Shown: piece by piece, positions 48,301-53,484 of the stretch
Layout: the number at the start of each line of letters is the position of its first letter
Position numbering within the stretch: position 1 is the stretch's first letter
Assembly (NCBI GenBank): GCA_916610825.1
Contig: OU744453.1
Location: 13,715,751-13,779,750, forward strand
Origin: Haliclystus octoradiatus
Taxonomy: Eukaryota > Cnidaria > Staurozoa > Stauromedusae > Haliclystidae
Length of the DNA stretch: 64,000 nucleotides
Direction of reading: 5' to 3'
Notes under the pieces: model-generated
Database searches by the model: none
Seen by the model: the letters and a program-made list of their open reading frames with translations, nothing else
What the model was told of the DNA's origin: nothing
Position numbers and translations under genes: made by a program

Positions 48301-51300
48301 TTCTACTATACCAATTACATCTGCATCAATGTTTTGTATTATTTCAGATAAATTTTCCATTTTTGACTTTATTCCTCTAATATTTACATAATATACTTTT
48401 AACATATTCAACTTTTTTTCTATTGTTTTTTTCCTTCTGTTCCGTACTTGATTGTTTTTCTCCTCTCTTGGCCCAATTGTCGGTCCTTTTTGGCATTCTA
48501 TTGTTTTTTTTGTGTCTTGTCATTGTTTTTGCAAAGGCATTGTTCTATACATTGGATACATTGGCTGTTGAATCTGTGGTTGCCACGTATTGGTAGAGTG
48601 TACCCCTGGGTTTTGTCTGAAGTCTTTCTTGATACCTTGTATTTCCTCGTGTATTTGCTTTTGTACTGCGTTGATGATTGTCTCGTGTAATGCTTTATTT
48701 TTTCTTTCTTGTATTTCTTCCCATTCTTTTTGTCGCCTATCTAACGAGCGCAGGTGTTCGTTCTCTTCATTTTGGATATTTTTGTTTCTTCTAGGCTGAT
48801 TTGTGGCTTCGAGTTTGTCAGCTATCCCATTTTGACCATCGCTTTTACTTTCACGATGTATGAACTTGCACCTATCTCCAAAACGACAGCTTCCGTTTTC
48901 ATGCCATCTACAAACTACACTTTCATTGTGTGCATATTTACATGATTGGTTGCTACATTTATTTTTTAGAAAATATCTGCAGATCACTTCGTGCTTATAT
49001 CTGCAATTTTCATTGAATCTACAGATTTTATTCTTTGCATAATTTAAACAGATTCTTTCATAAGTCTTGCTTCTTTTTGGAGTTTCTTCTACATTTCTTG
49101 AGATATACCCTTCTCTTTCTTCATTGTTCTGCCTGCTGTCTGGTTTTACGAGCTCTATTTCCAATTGTTTATTTATTTCAATGATTTCCTTCATTTTCTC
49201 TTTGATTTCATTATTTTCTGCACCAAGTGCTGATTTTTCCATTACATTTTTTTCTACCAAATCTTGATACTGCTTTAGCTCAATTTTCATTTTATCGTTC
49301 ATTCTCTTAAATTTTTGCTTGCTTTCATGCAATTTTTCTATCTGTGTAACTGTCCCCTGCATTTGTTCTTCAAGTGCAGCTGGTTCTAGATCTAGTTCTA
49401 TTGTTTTTTTCTCATTACCTTGGGTAGTCTCATTCACCTTTCTCACTAGTCTGAACAACAATTCTATGTGTTCATCAGCATTAGTTTTCATTTCTCGTAC
49501 CTGGTTTTCAAGATGCCGTACTTTTGTTGCCATTTTAGTTTTCTCGTCTAGTAGTCTTTGTATCCTTTCTTCTTGTAATTTATTTTCTTTCACCGTGCTT
49601 TCATACCTCAAGGCTTTCAATTTCTCTTCAACCTCTTTGTTTCCTATTGTATTATTATCAGTTGTTAACTCTGTATTAGTATCTATTGTGAGTGGGGTGG
49701 TGTATTCAATCTCATTATTTGACGTTTCTAAAGATTCTTGTTGTGATTCTTCTAGCTGTGATACTTTATCTGTATTTTCAGACCTGTTGGATTTATCTAC
49801 TTTATTTTGAACTTCTCCTGACTCCTCTACGACAGTGATAGCAGTCAGTCTCATTTCAGAGACCAAAACGTTTTTCATAAAATCCATGCTTTCCATCCAG
49901 ACCCACTTGTATTCTAAATTGTGAGTAGCTTTGCCAGCTTTTATTGCCTCCGATGCTGCAACTTTCAACTTCTTTCTTAGAGTATCTTTCAAGTCTCTCC
50001 ATTTCAATTTTATCTGTACACTCCTGTCTATCAAACCAATACTTTCTGCAATATCTCTCCAAGCTGTGTCCTGTGCTTGCCTATTAGTGTATGATACATT
50101 ATAGGGGTTCCATAACATCTCCTTTTCACGGATATTATCAATCAAAGTTTTTACAATACTCTGATTCCACTGAATCTTTTCAGATTCTGATTCATTCATT
50201 TCAATAATAAATACTAATCAATCAAAATAAACATAATCAATCAATTGTTGCCTACAAGTTTTGTCCCGAATTCTTCTTTAAACTACCTCCAAAATACGTT
50301 TGAAAGCACTAATTGCGAACTTAAATATTTACGAAAATTTTAAGCAGCCATCTTTGTTGGCGCGAAAGACATCATCACATGACGACATTACAAAAATGGA
50401 GATCACGCGATGCTTTTTATTACTAAGATCCTCTGGTGGTGCACACTGGTGCGAAAAATGCTATGAATGCTAGATAGAGCACTTTGATTTTTTACTAGTC
50501 GAGTTCTCTTCTCCGCGAGGAATGCTACAGATACGTCAACCGACTAGTACGAAATCCTTCCAAATTATTGGTCGAGCACTCAGACTGGTGCGAAATTATG
50601 CTCACCGCTTAGAAGAAATACGAAGACACAATGTACATAAATAGGCCAATCAAACGATGCTGATAACAGTACCAATGCTGCTTCCAACTTATTAGGAACA
50701 GAGATGATGTAGACTAAGACAGAACTTTGTCACAACTTCATTTTTTTCAAGGAGGACAAGTTTTTAAAAGAACAGCGGTGCCATCAAAGCTTAAAATGTT
50801 TGACTGCTGAGAGCGCTCCTTATGCACCAGCCTGACTCCGCCCCTGCCTATTTGATGTCATAACTACCAAAGCTAGACAGAAGCAGCGTATATTAAGGCA
50901 TGATGTAGCCTCACTCCATCATGGCCCTCATTTCCGCGCGGCGCTCCAGTGCTCTCATATTTTGAATAACTTAATTTATAAAACTTATAAAATTGTATTA
51001 AAATGAAATAAAATTGATAAAACGAGAAATCCATTCCTTACCTCGAATCGTAAGATTGTTGTTGAATTGATGTTGTCGATCATGCGGTTGAAAAGATCAA
51101 AACCAAAATTTAAGTTGCAGTTTTTAGTAGTTACGTTTTTCAAAAAATTCACACCATTACAACTAGCATTCTTCTTGCATAGATAATCGCATAAGTAAAG
51201 ATTAGATGTTGTTACCACTAGCGAGAAATCATCATTTAGGGCGATGGAGTGATTATCAAAAACACGAGCCACTACCGTTTGGTTTCCTTCTATCCAATCA

Positions 51301-51389
51301 CATGTTTGGCAATTTGCTACAATCATCAGATAACAAATTGTGATGATAAAAGTATATAGAAAATACTTTATCTTTGTATAATATGTCAT
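18127..51389 (-). CDS. Gene model: secreted PAN/TSP1/fibrinogen-domain protein, seven exons
   Basis: Proposed coding exons in minus-strand order: 51389-51042, 36747-36723, 35635-35465, 34424-34357, 33452-33410, 30659-30429 joined to 26199-26152, and 18377-18127. All begin after AG and end before GT. Exit phases are 0, 1, 1, 0, 1, 1, then stop, and the total is 1185 nt. The product would have a signal peptide, a cysteine-rich PAN/apple-like region, one thrombospondin type 1 repeat and a C-terminal fibrinogen-related domain, as in extracellular recognition lectins; a role in recognition is inference. Exon 6 is split by an LTR retrotransposon, so this haplotype probably cannot make the full FReD domain. 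Exons 4 and 5 are the least certain. The gene spans 33 kb because transposons fill its introns. Confidence 0.6.
18378..18755. other. Intronic sequence of the fibrinogen-domain gene
   Basis: No exon seen. A G-rich stretch lies at 18510-18531, and TCTTTCTGCCAAAG is repeated around 18690 and 18718. Confidence 0.3.
18757..19215 (+). pseudogene. CR1/L2-like LINE 3' fragment
   Basis: The plus strand encodes a reverse transcriptase C-terminal piece (AFKVFIRAILESAAPVWSPQ, then a DIEFIENVQQKFKRR block and, after a gap, WWNSLPDSL). A 3' UTR-like tail follows. The stretch from about 19003 (GAAAACAGCATGATATA) is repeated at about 21727, so both are probably 3' ends of one family. Confidence 0.65.
19216..20480. 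other. Intronic anonymous DNA
   Basis: No coding exon, RNA gene or clear repeat recognised on either strand. Confidence 0.3.
20488..20544. repeat. 17-bp inverted repeat enclosing two CRE-like sites
   Basis: The arms ACGAGGACAATCCTCTG (20488-20504) and CAGAGGATTAGCCTCGT (20528-20544) are reverse complements with two mismatches. Between or overlapping them are TGACGTGA (20503-20510) and a perfect palindromic CRE octamer TGACGTCA (20515-20522). This could be a regulatory site for bZIP factors or the end of a mobile element. Confidence 0.6.
20751..21271 (+). pseudogene. Unrecognised coding-like region with a frameshift
   Basis: The ATG frame 20751-21074 (107 aa) is acidic and helical (EHFIDFLAFLLSEEELDFDV). 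At about 21040 a second frame opens and runs to a stop near 21271, with lysine-rich, coding-like content (GRITNFESHFNLELSKRGL). Read together they suggest a broken gene of about 170 aa or two exons. I recognise no domain. It sits upstream of a repeat also found at the 3' end of a LINE fragment, so it may be transposon-derived. Confidence 0.3.
21780..25440 (+). mobile_element. Decayed CR1/L2/Jockey-like LINE, interrupted by a short inverted-repeat element
   Basis: Plus-strand remnants in correct order: AP endonuclease (RGGGVCLVIHN near 21935; FIGGDFNVN near 22145), a linker with NVGPQLA near 22710, RT motif A (FLDLNKAFDTVN near 23620), motif B (SILGPLLFLIHIDDLP near 24295), motif C (LFADDTTLQCS near 24365) and thumb (IIQPHIDYGIPIWGH near 24765). 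Many stops and frameshifts. About 22815-23600 is not alignable and may hold another insertion. The 3' region has two copies of CAATTGGAGCCCG at about 25398 and 25439. Confidence 0.7.
23835..24288. mobile_element. 454-bp MITE-like element with 76-78-bp terminal inverted repeats
   Basis: Arms 23835-23910 and 24211-24288 are long reverse complements sharing GAGCGCCACA/TGTGGCGCTTG, AAAACGGCAG and TTCATAAAAATA. It is flanked by AGCAT at 23830-23834 and 24289-24293. It interrupts the RT gene immediately before the SILGPLLF motif. No ORF of its own size, so non-autonomous. The superfamily is unclear. Confidence 0.8.
25441..26151. other. Intronic anonymous DNA upstream of exon 7
   Basis: No further exon or clear element recognised. 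The exon 6 donor GTAGCT occupies 26146-26151 on the minus strand. Confidence 0.3.
26152..26199 (-). CDS. Exon 6, 3' part (fibrinogen-related domain), cut off by an LTR insertion
   Basis: 48 nt ending at the donor CAG/GTAGCT. Read from the insertion point on the minus strand it gives YKLNEKMLNIYPSSS and one base, so it exits in phase 1 and matches exon 7. The five bases 26195-26199 are one copy of the target duplication. Confidence 0.8.
26200..26365 (+). repeat. 5' LTR
   Basis: 166 bp with terminal TGTCGTA/TACGACA. A TATAAAAG box lies at about 26269-26276 and could drive element transcription. Confidence 0.9.
26415..28139 (+). pseudogene. Gag-protease-RT polyprotein of the 26-kb element
   Basis: The ATG at 26415 opens gag and is in frame with the long ORF 26553-28139, broken only by a TAA at 26538-26540. 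Counting from 26553: capsid-like region 1-140, zinc knuckles C169..C172...H176....C181 and C188..C191....H196....C201, protease DTGAS at 260, RT from about 360 with RMCADFSVH, KIDLQSAYWQV (catalytic Asp462), LQMGMRNSSAIFQ and YQDD at 522-525. It ends two residues after YQDD-V because about 26 nt are missing relative to the copy at 41.9 kb. Confidence 0.9.
28131..28995 (+). pseudogene. RT thumb and RNase H of the 26-kb element
   Basis: After the deletion the frame changes. 28131-28770 carries FLGYRISASGIQP, FVGLVNFFGRFI (RT thumb) and TLTTDASDHCIAGVL, KYSATEREGLGIVW, LITDHKAL (RNase H). An extra A in the run near 28772 shifts to the frame holding RWAIKLMAFDF and HRPGTEICHADALSRLS. A second shift occurs near 29000. 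Confidence 0.88.
29000..30138 (+). pseudogene. Integrase of the 26-kb element
   Basis: Counting from the ATG at 29092 (348 aa): HHCC zinc module H33, H36, C66, C69; catalytic triad D95 (MDFGH), D149 (VSDNAQEF), E185 (NGLAERS), so a DD35E core with all three residues kept. The C-terminal tail is Ser/Thr-rich and ends VRQPNRFGYS. The frame is open from about 29000, so the integrase itself is unbroken, though its upstream fusion to RT is shifted. Confidence 0.92.
30228..30423 (+). repeat. 3' LTR with an internal 30-bp duplication
   Basis: 196 bp. It matches the 5' LTR but repeats the segment around TTATTCCTGTATATATAACC, which makes it longer. Preceded by the polypurine tract. Confidence 0.9.
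30429..30659 (-). CDS. Exon 6, 5' part (central fibrinogen-related domain)
   Basis: Acceptor TTTATCACAG on the minus strand, entry in phase 1. It encodes FISIQNRETGETSF, NWNEYKYGFGDL, DFWLGNENIHKLT and YYSGFSIAQESDGY, the classic central block of FReDs. The frame runs into the LTR at 30423. Together with 26152-26199 (counting GTAAC once) the original exon is 279 nt, phase 1 to phase 1. Confidence 0.92.
30660..33409. other. Intron 5 with repeat-like segments
   Basis: G-rich pieces at 30785-30900 and 31065-31210 share the sense of a dispersed repeat (CACAATGTAAGTACTCGG, then GGGGG runs, then AACGTAC). An AT microsatellite lies at 32038-32058. GGCACGGTGCC and CACGGTGCC words recur at 32629-32710, with related GGGCCGAG and CGTGCCTATTT words at about 32118-32143, 32651 and 32813, possibly one unknown element. 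No exon recognised. Confidence 0.35.
33410..33452 (-). CDS. Exon 5 (tentative), 43 nt
   Basis: Minus strand: acceptor TTTCTCTATAG, 43 nt, then a weak donor GTCCCT. It enters in phase 0 and exits in phase 1, exactly what is needed between exons 4 and 6. It encodes LMHCKQNRIVSYMT, which puts a cysteine about where FReDs have their CDM motif, but the motif itself is not conserved. Chosen on phase, length and position. Confidence 0.35.
33779..34281. repeat. 503-bp segment bounded by imperfect inverted repeats
   Basis: The left arm starting CCCCGTAGGATATACGCC (33779-33823) and right arm ending GGCGTATAACCTAGGGG (about 34236-34281) are reverse complements with mismatches over about 45 bp. TTGGTACGGCGTA also occurs twice near the right end (34209 and 34259). 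A MITE-like insertion in intron 4 is likely; no clear target duplication. Confidence 0.5.
34357..34424 (-). CDS. Exon 4: start of the fibrinogen-related domain
   Basis: Acceptor TTATTTCAG, donor GTAAAG, 68 nt, phase 1 to phase 0. It encodes DIDALYTLGHGVHYININS (first base from exon 3) and so follows the TSP1 cysteines with the usual FReD opening (C.DI...G...GVY.I). Downstream, the next frame stops, as expected for intron. Confidence 0.6.
35465..35635 (-). CDS. Exon 3: thrombospondin type 1 repeat
   Basis: 171 nt between AG and GTCAGT, phase 1 to phase 1, the typical layout of TSP1 exons. It encodes HGGWSEWED (the W..W core), VVCPDPCTN, RRCDNPSPRCNGNPCAG and RRRQCKPEECH, with six or more cysteines in TSP1 order. 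The repeat is a known adhesion/ligand-binding module of secreted proteins. Confidence 0.88.
35636..36722. other. Intron 2
   Basis: No exon, RNA or repeat recognised. Confidence 0.3.
36723..36747 (-). CDS. Exon 2: 25-nt microexon
   Basis: Minus strand: acceptor CTTATTTTCAG, 25 nt, donor GTAAGT (perfect consensus). It enters in phase 0 and exits in phase 1, linking exon 1 to the TSP1 exon. It encodes ANCTNTSI, including two overlapping N-glycosylation sequons. Good splice sites on both sides and fitting phases support it despite its size. Confidence 0.55.
37141..37288. repeat. Foldback element, arms about 60 bp, 27-nt spacer
   Basis: Left arm 37141-37201 and right arm 37229-37288 are reverse complements with about ten mismatches, sharing GAGTTTCGCG, TTGTACGC and GGAATTTATTCTAA. 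Its hairpin shape resembles the repeat at 7946-8037, but the sequence is different. Confidence 0.8.
37289..38220. other. Intron 1 sequence with a GC-rich palindrome
   Basis: GGGGCATGCCCC (37826-37837) sits inside GGGGTCCGGGGCATGCCCCCC, the most GC-rich spot of an AT-rich intron, in a 300-bp open stretch on both strands. It is probably a fragment of a dispersed element. Nothing else seen. Confidence 0.3.
38221..38313 (+). repeat. 5' LTR of the 38-kb element
   Basis: About 93 bp. Pairs with 44096-44198, sharing TGTGTCATAATGTGATGC at the start and AATGCTTATGTCGTGA near the end, with small indels between. Confidence 0.75.
38328..39115 (+). pseudogene. Gag remnant of the 38-kb element
   Basis: Opens MDRKRIL.LDDVEK as in the 26-kb copy. 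The capsid region is in 38514-38861 (YIEPKKRFLIADR, FRINYLADRCDFSQ). Zinc knuckles lie near 38965-39065 (CDTNHPPRKCPAYNKRCGRC, then GKLGHFVEC). Several frame changes. Confidence 0.8.
39240..39690 (+). pseudogene. Protease and RT leader remnant of the 38-kb element
   Basis: Near 39280 the protease site reads QDSGEAY instead of DTGAS. Frame 39412-39720 resumes with NRNYGPLGHD and KPLPYITIAS and ends at the insertion near 39690, before the RT core. Confidence 0.7.
39692..41564. mobile_element. About 1.87-kb insertion in the 38-kb LTR element
   Basis: The RT leader stops near 39690 and its continuation (IEGGGAENASPVVW) begins near 41560. The junctions carry TAAGCTAGG on the left and its reverse complement CCTAGCTTA on the right, suggesting short terminal inverted repeats. 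Interior open frames are short (79 aa at most) with no recognised domain. GAATGTTCGG occurs inside at about 39750 and again at 44369, outside the LTR element. Confidence 0.55.
41566..42720 (+). pseudogene. RT and RNase H remnant of the 38-kb element
   Basis: RT boxes RMCADFSVHIND, NIDLKSASWQV, LQMGIRNSTAIFQ and YQED, then thumb LLGYRISVNGIQP. RNase H near 42410-42720 (ISKSLTAAEQNYSVTEREGL, HHPGTEIAQADALS). Its intact stretch after YQED shows what the 26-kb copy has lost. Confidence 0.85.
42900..43970 (+). pseudogene. Integrase remnant of the 38-kb element
   Basis: The zinc module near 43020-43140 is broken by frameshifts. Frame 43122-43970 covers the core: MNFGH in place of MDFGH, VSDNSQEF kept, GLAGRS in place of GLAERS. 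Two of three catalytic residues are lost. Confidence 0.85.
44096..44198 (+). repeat. 3' LTR of the 38-kb element
   Basis: About 103 bp, preceded by the purine tract GGAGGGAAG. Confidence 0.75.
44351..44392. repeat. Two adjacent short perfect hairpins
   Basis: ATTCGTCTG-TTTT-CAGACGAAT (44351-44372) is followed by TCGTAT-TC-ATACGA (44379-44392). GAATGTTCGGT, between them, also occurs in the insertion at 39.7 kb. Confidence 0.6.
45157..48405 (-). CDS. LINE ORF2: AP-type endonuclease plus reverse transcriptase
   Basis: 1082 aa from the ATG at 48403-48405. The endonuclease (1-250) has Asn8, Glu35 (VETHT), GDFN with Asp142, LDYVI Asp199 and SDH with His241, so its catalytic set looks complete. 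RT region about 460-760: RNKAPDSEGW, motif A FADAEKCFDKLW (Asp611), motif B KQGTVYGPQLC, motif C YVDD 708-711. Near the C-terminus is a cysteine motif, CCCGLELESLDHLIEC. No RNase H recognised. It should nick target DNA and copy element RNA at the nick. The clade was not assigned; motif A (EKCFDKLW) and motif B are distinctive. Confidence 0.93.
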   Translation of the reverse strand: MLKVYYVNIRGIKSKMENLSEIIQNIDADVIGIVETHTSKTDTTEIEGYHIYRNDRNDEGGGVLIGVKKKYENVTLEVNRTENSMESLWITMGTKTKYRVGIAYLPKGDEEKKTTLKASYAILKEEITKGQDEGERIIVMGDFNCKVGDAITGNHIEVTKGGRMFKKLMKDCGMAIINSWKECQGVWTRVQGTNHSVLDYVIIEQGCVRDLKSVIIDEEKLYTPYRVLKKEKDVIIRYSDHRAIIMEFKGQLSSSRKTEHSRLLNKKELKKYNSLLQEHEVSNIFDSQETTQEQYSEWTKTIMEIKERCKTTVKRKHCTNKQRLLMAAKRKVKLQYRNASNKEQLEKRKRLITNHIYEEQQQAQAKRITRTVESLQNKGNGLKEEKFWEFRRRIKGKQEELPIAMIDENGEKQEEKSEILQIFRNFYIDLFKGVQPTEGYAHENEEKINKKLTNVETEGNAQEQLKYSMEEVESIIKYLNRNKAPDSEGWRNEMVIEGGLEMVKSLAKLFNKLSADNSTPIEWEKMEIKSIYKNKGSKTEMKNRRGIFLTSILSKLYEKLIMGKTQDDVQFSTFQNGGRKRRSTKDNWLALLMVLDNNKRLNKSTYILFADAEKCFDKLWLEDCLVDLHTAGMRAREVATIHNLNRNARITIRTPHGNTPEIHIKNIVKQGTVYGPQLCCVSTDLINKVGKPSSTIVSPNLAIQALIYVDDIAVAGSKETIEITGNNLALMEEKKKFTFSINKTNYIIIKSGKKEQEEAYIKLKRGKVSKTKEYKYLGNWINSSGTAERQIEQIENNMHGITKELKRIGREEHLGKYSTSAQLLMYEKTVIPTVIYNLEVWTTLRKVDLERLEKIQSTALKRILKLPNSTPYWGILKEIGMWPISMYIAYQRLILFQNIITSDDERLGKKVLLEQIKQDTETSWYGETKRMAEELKIDELEATRATKQEWKEIIKEKIQEEVNRTSTEKEKKMKKLRYQKKQQYQRQEYLNVIGISEASELLRLRLEMTDIGNNLGKRRMCCCGLELESLDHLIECITVKKMTEDENNNEPITINDIEQADLQGLQRANTWIKKYIEIRNGK
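48520..50199 (-). CDS. LINE ORF1: MADF domain, coiled coil and three CCCH zinc fingers
   Basis: 559 aa from the ATG at 50197-50199. Residues about 14-113 match a MADF (Myb/SANT-like) DNA-binding domain: LIDNIREKEMLW, Y.NRQAQDTAWRDIAESIG, KLKWRDLKDTLRK, then KW.W.ESMDF. About 190-350 is charged heptad-like coiled coil. Three CCCH fingers follow: C384-C393-C399-H403 (CX8CX5CX3H), C407-C415-C420-H424 (CX7CX4CX3H) and C430-C438-C444-H448 (CX7CX5CX3H). A Pro/Gln-rich tail ends the protein. It probably binds element RNA through the fingers and self-associates through the coiled coil; the MADF domain could contact DNA or chromatin. The functional assignment is inference. Confidence 0.9.
   Translation of the reverse strand: MNESESEKIQWNQSIVKTLIDNIREKEMLWNPYNVSYTNRQAQDTAWRDIAESIGLIDRSVQIKLKWRDLKDTLRKKLKVAASEAIKAGKATHNLEYKWVWMESMDFMKNVLVSEMRLTAITVVEESGEVQNKVDKSNRSENTDKVSQLEESQQESLETSNNEIEYTTPLTIDTNTELTTDNNTIGNKEVEEKLKALRYESTVKENKLQEERIQRLLDEKTKMATKVRHLENQVREMKTNADEHIELLFRLVRKVNETTQGNEKKTIELDLEPAALEEQMQGTVTQIEKLHESKQKFKRMNDKMKIELKQYQDLVEKNVMEKSALGAENNEIKEKMKEIIEINKQLEIELVKPDSRQNNEEREGYISRNVEETPKRSKTYERICLNYAKNKICRFNENCRYKHEVICRYFLKNKCSNQSCKYAHNESVVCRWHENGSCRFGDRCKFIHRESKSDGQNGIADKLEATNQPRRNKNIQNEENEHLRSLDRRQKEWEEIQERKNKALHETIINAVQKQIHEEIQGIKKDFRQNPGVHSTNTWQPQIQQPMYPMYRTMPLQKQ
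50200..50390 (-). promoter_or_regulatory. Candidate 5' UTR and promoter of the LINE
   Basis: On the minus strand the motif CAAAGATGGCTGC, containing the YY1-type core AAGATGGC (plus 50347-50354), lies near the presumed start of the element. A similar motif is known at the 5' end of mammalian L1, where it guides transcription start. The analogy is inferred. Confidence 0.35.
50391..51041. other. Intron 1 sequence next to exon 1
   Basis: No additional exon recognised. The donor GTAAGG occupies 51036-51041 on the minus strand. Confidence 0.3.
51042..51389 (-). CDS. Exon 1: signal peptide and PAN/apple-like domain
   Basis: The ATG at 51387-51389 opens 116 codons that end in phase 0 at the donor GAG/GTAAGG. 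Residues 8-26 are hydrophobic (FLYTFIITICYLMIV), followed by a likely cleavage near ANCQT. The rest has a PAN/apple cysteine pattern (YLCDYLCKKNASC..VNFL, then KNCNL) and five N-glycosylation sequons (NQT, NHS, NAS, NVT, NST). Secreted. The PAN call rests on cysteine spacing and is moderate. Confidence 0.7.
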
Positions 51390-53479
51390 TTTGATGGAGA
51401 AGCATTCAGGCTTGGAGAATGTTCAAGACGCTTTAATTGACATTGCACGCGGGTAAGATCTTTCTCGATCGAATAACAAACTAAAAAAAATTCCTAAACT
51501 ATATATAAAATTCTTAAACAGCTGGCAACAAACTAAAGTTATAGATTTATTATCATGATATTAATTTATTAAAGTACCGCTGATTAGCAGGCAGTCTTTG
51601 AAATTCACAGTGAATGACAGAGTGTAAATAGTCTCATTACTCGCAAGCAATTTGTTCTCTCAGTCAAAGAAAATATTATTTGTCCTTGTATAAAGGCTTC
51701 TTCAGGCAAAATTTAATTCAATATTAATGTAGATTTTAGTATGCTCTGTATACCTATATAATTTAACAATAATCCAATTTTACATTCTATTAATCTTAGA
51801 GCCAGCGAGAATTAAGCGTGACATTTCTCTCATAAAAATTACCAGAGATTAAAATGTCTTCTATTTCATTTAATTGCGAACCATATTTTAAAAATATTCG
51901 TGAATTTAAATAAAAATTGAATATTGAAGGGCCACATCTGCAAGATTATCCCGGGTCTTAAATTCCTCTTGGCAGTCAAGATTAATCTAGGTAACTGCGT
52001 GTTTATCAATCAGACGTGTGCGTTAGATCAGATTTTCAAATTGACCAACCGTACGAACTATATGAAATCTGAATCCGATACTATCCGAATTTCAAGATTA
52101 AAAATCAATCCCTTCCTTTTTGATACAAGTATTTTATTCTAAACTCCAAAAATTACGAAATCTTCAGCAGCATTTTAAAGGAGATTTTTGATGTTGTAGT
52201 TAGTTAAAATGATTATTACTATTATTGACAGTTGCTTGATCATCCGAATGGCATGATGGTACTGTTTGATTAAATCTAGTCATTAATGTTGTTAAAGACA
52301 ACTAAAGCTTCAAAAACTAGTGCAAAAATATTATCAAAATCTGATTTAATCTGACAGAAAAGTGTCAGCCACAGTCCGATCCTATCCAAAAGCTGAAAGT
52401 CATTCTAAATCCGAATCGAAAGTCGACTCTGTGATATGATCATCATGTGAAATTAGATTAGCGATATTTAGAAGCGTGAATGTGATGCTAACTATTCAAT
52501 TTCAAAATCAAAATATAATGAACACAAAGTTATTTCCTCCCCGTCTACAGCATTCAATTTTGAATTTTTGACGATATGTATATTTCCAAGATTGCATTAA
52601 TTTATTCGAGATTTGAATATATTTGTATAAGACATGTCCCATATAAGCTTTACTGGACATGCTCAAAATAATTTGAAATCAAGATGAATTATTTAGAAGC
52701 GTCCAATCAATTGCAAAGTTTATCATGCTGTATTTCTAATTAGTTTCACTAAACAGTTTTTGAGTTGCTAATAAGAGCAGAAAGATAACGTCATATTTTC
52801 ATATAATATTATGCACCTGTCAATTGACAATACGCTCCCTTCATTAACCGGGAAACATCCGAAAAGTTTCGCAATCGATCAATTCCCCTGGTATTAACAA
52901 TGACTAGCATTGTAAAAGACCCGGCCTCAAATTATATGGCTATTGCATCAAAGTAGTAATTTCTTCATTTCTATATATTTTCTTTATTCATTCATATTAC
53001 TTCATTTGGGGAAACGGAATGAATGCATTCAGAACTACAGGGCGATCTTCCAGTTGCAAATGTTACATCATTGAGGGAAAAATAAACTTTCCAAATTTCA
53101 GGAAGGGTCAATTCCAGTTCCCTCCATTCCATGCTTTCAACATTATATGATGAAATGAGGTTGTCATATAGAAAATCAGAGTCATAATCATCATAATCAT
53201 TTATTCAGGAACTTGATAAGTTGATATAACGACCTCCTGTCAGAAGAACGTAGTTACGACAGTCATTAACATACAATTTTTCACAGGACAGAATATAAAA
53301 TAAAGCAATGATATAATACAGTAGCGTCGTAGCGAATGAAACAATACAAGATAATGTCAGTATAACATTGAATTTAAAACAAAGTGAATAGCTAAAGATT
53401 CATTGCCTGTCTAATTGTCTAAGAGTAATTGTCTGTCTAACGCAAAATTAATTGATTGTCTGTCTGTCAACTGAATAGG
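51390..53479. other. Upstream region of the fibrinogen-domain gene; dispersed repeat words
   Basis: No gene supported. Segments at about 52065-52100 and 52370-52430 share ATCCGA/TCCGAATC words with 7800-7915. TGTCTGTC repeats occur near 53400-53470. A TATA-like box is not distinguishable in this AT-rich DNA. Confidence 0.3.
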
Positions 53480-53484
53480 TCTTA

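Larger units (their letters stand above)
45110..50390 (-). mobile_element. LINE with two uninterrupted ORFs (ORF1 with MADF and CCCH domains)
   Basis: Two long minus-strand ORFs, 559 and 1082 residues, separated by about 110 nt, with about 190 nt of candidate 5' UTR upstream. ORF2 has endonuclease and reverse transcriptase; ORF1 has DNA/RNA-binding modules. Ends are estimated: the 5' end near the CAAAGATGGCTGC motif (about 50345-50357), the 3' end shortly after the ORF2 stop. No clear target duplication or poly(A) found. It lies in intron 1 of the fibrinogen-domain gene, on the same strand. The absence of stops suggests a young copy. Confidence 0.85.

Noticed and set aside
49319-49810. 163-codon plus-strand open frame
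   Set aside because: Antisense shadow of the LINE ORF1 coiled coil; Ser/Phe-rich and without domain features.
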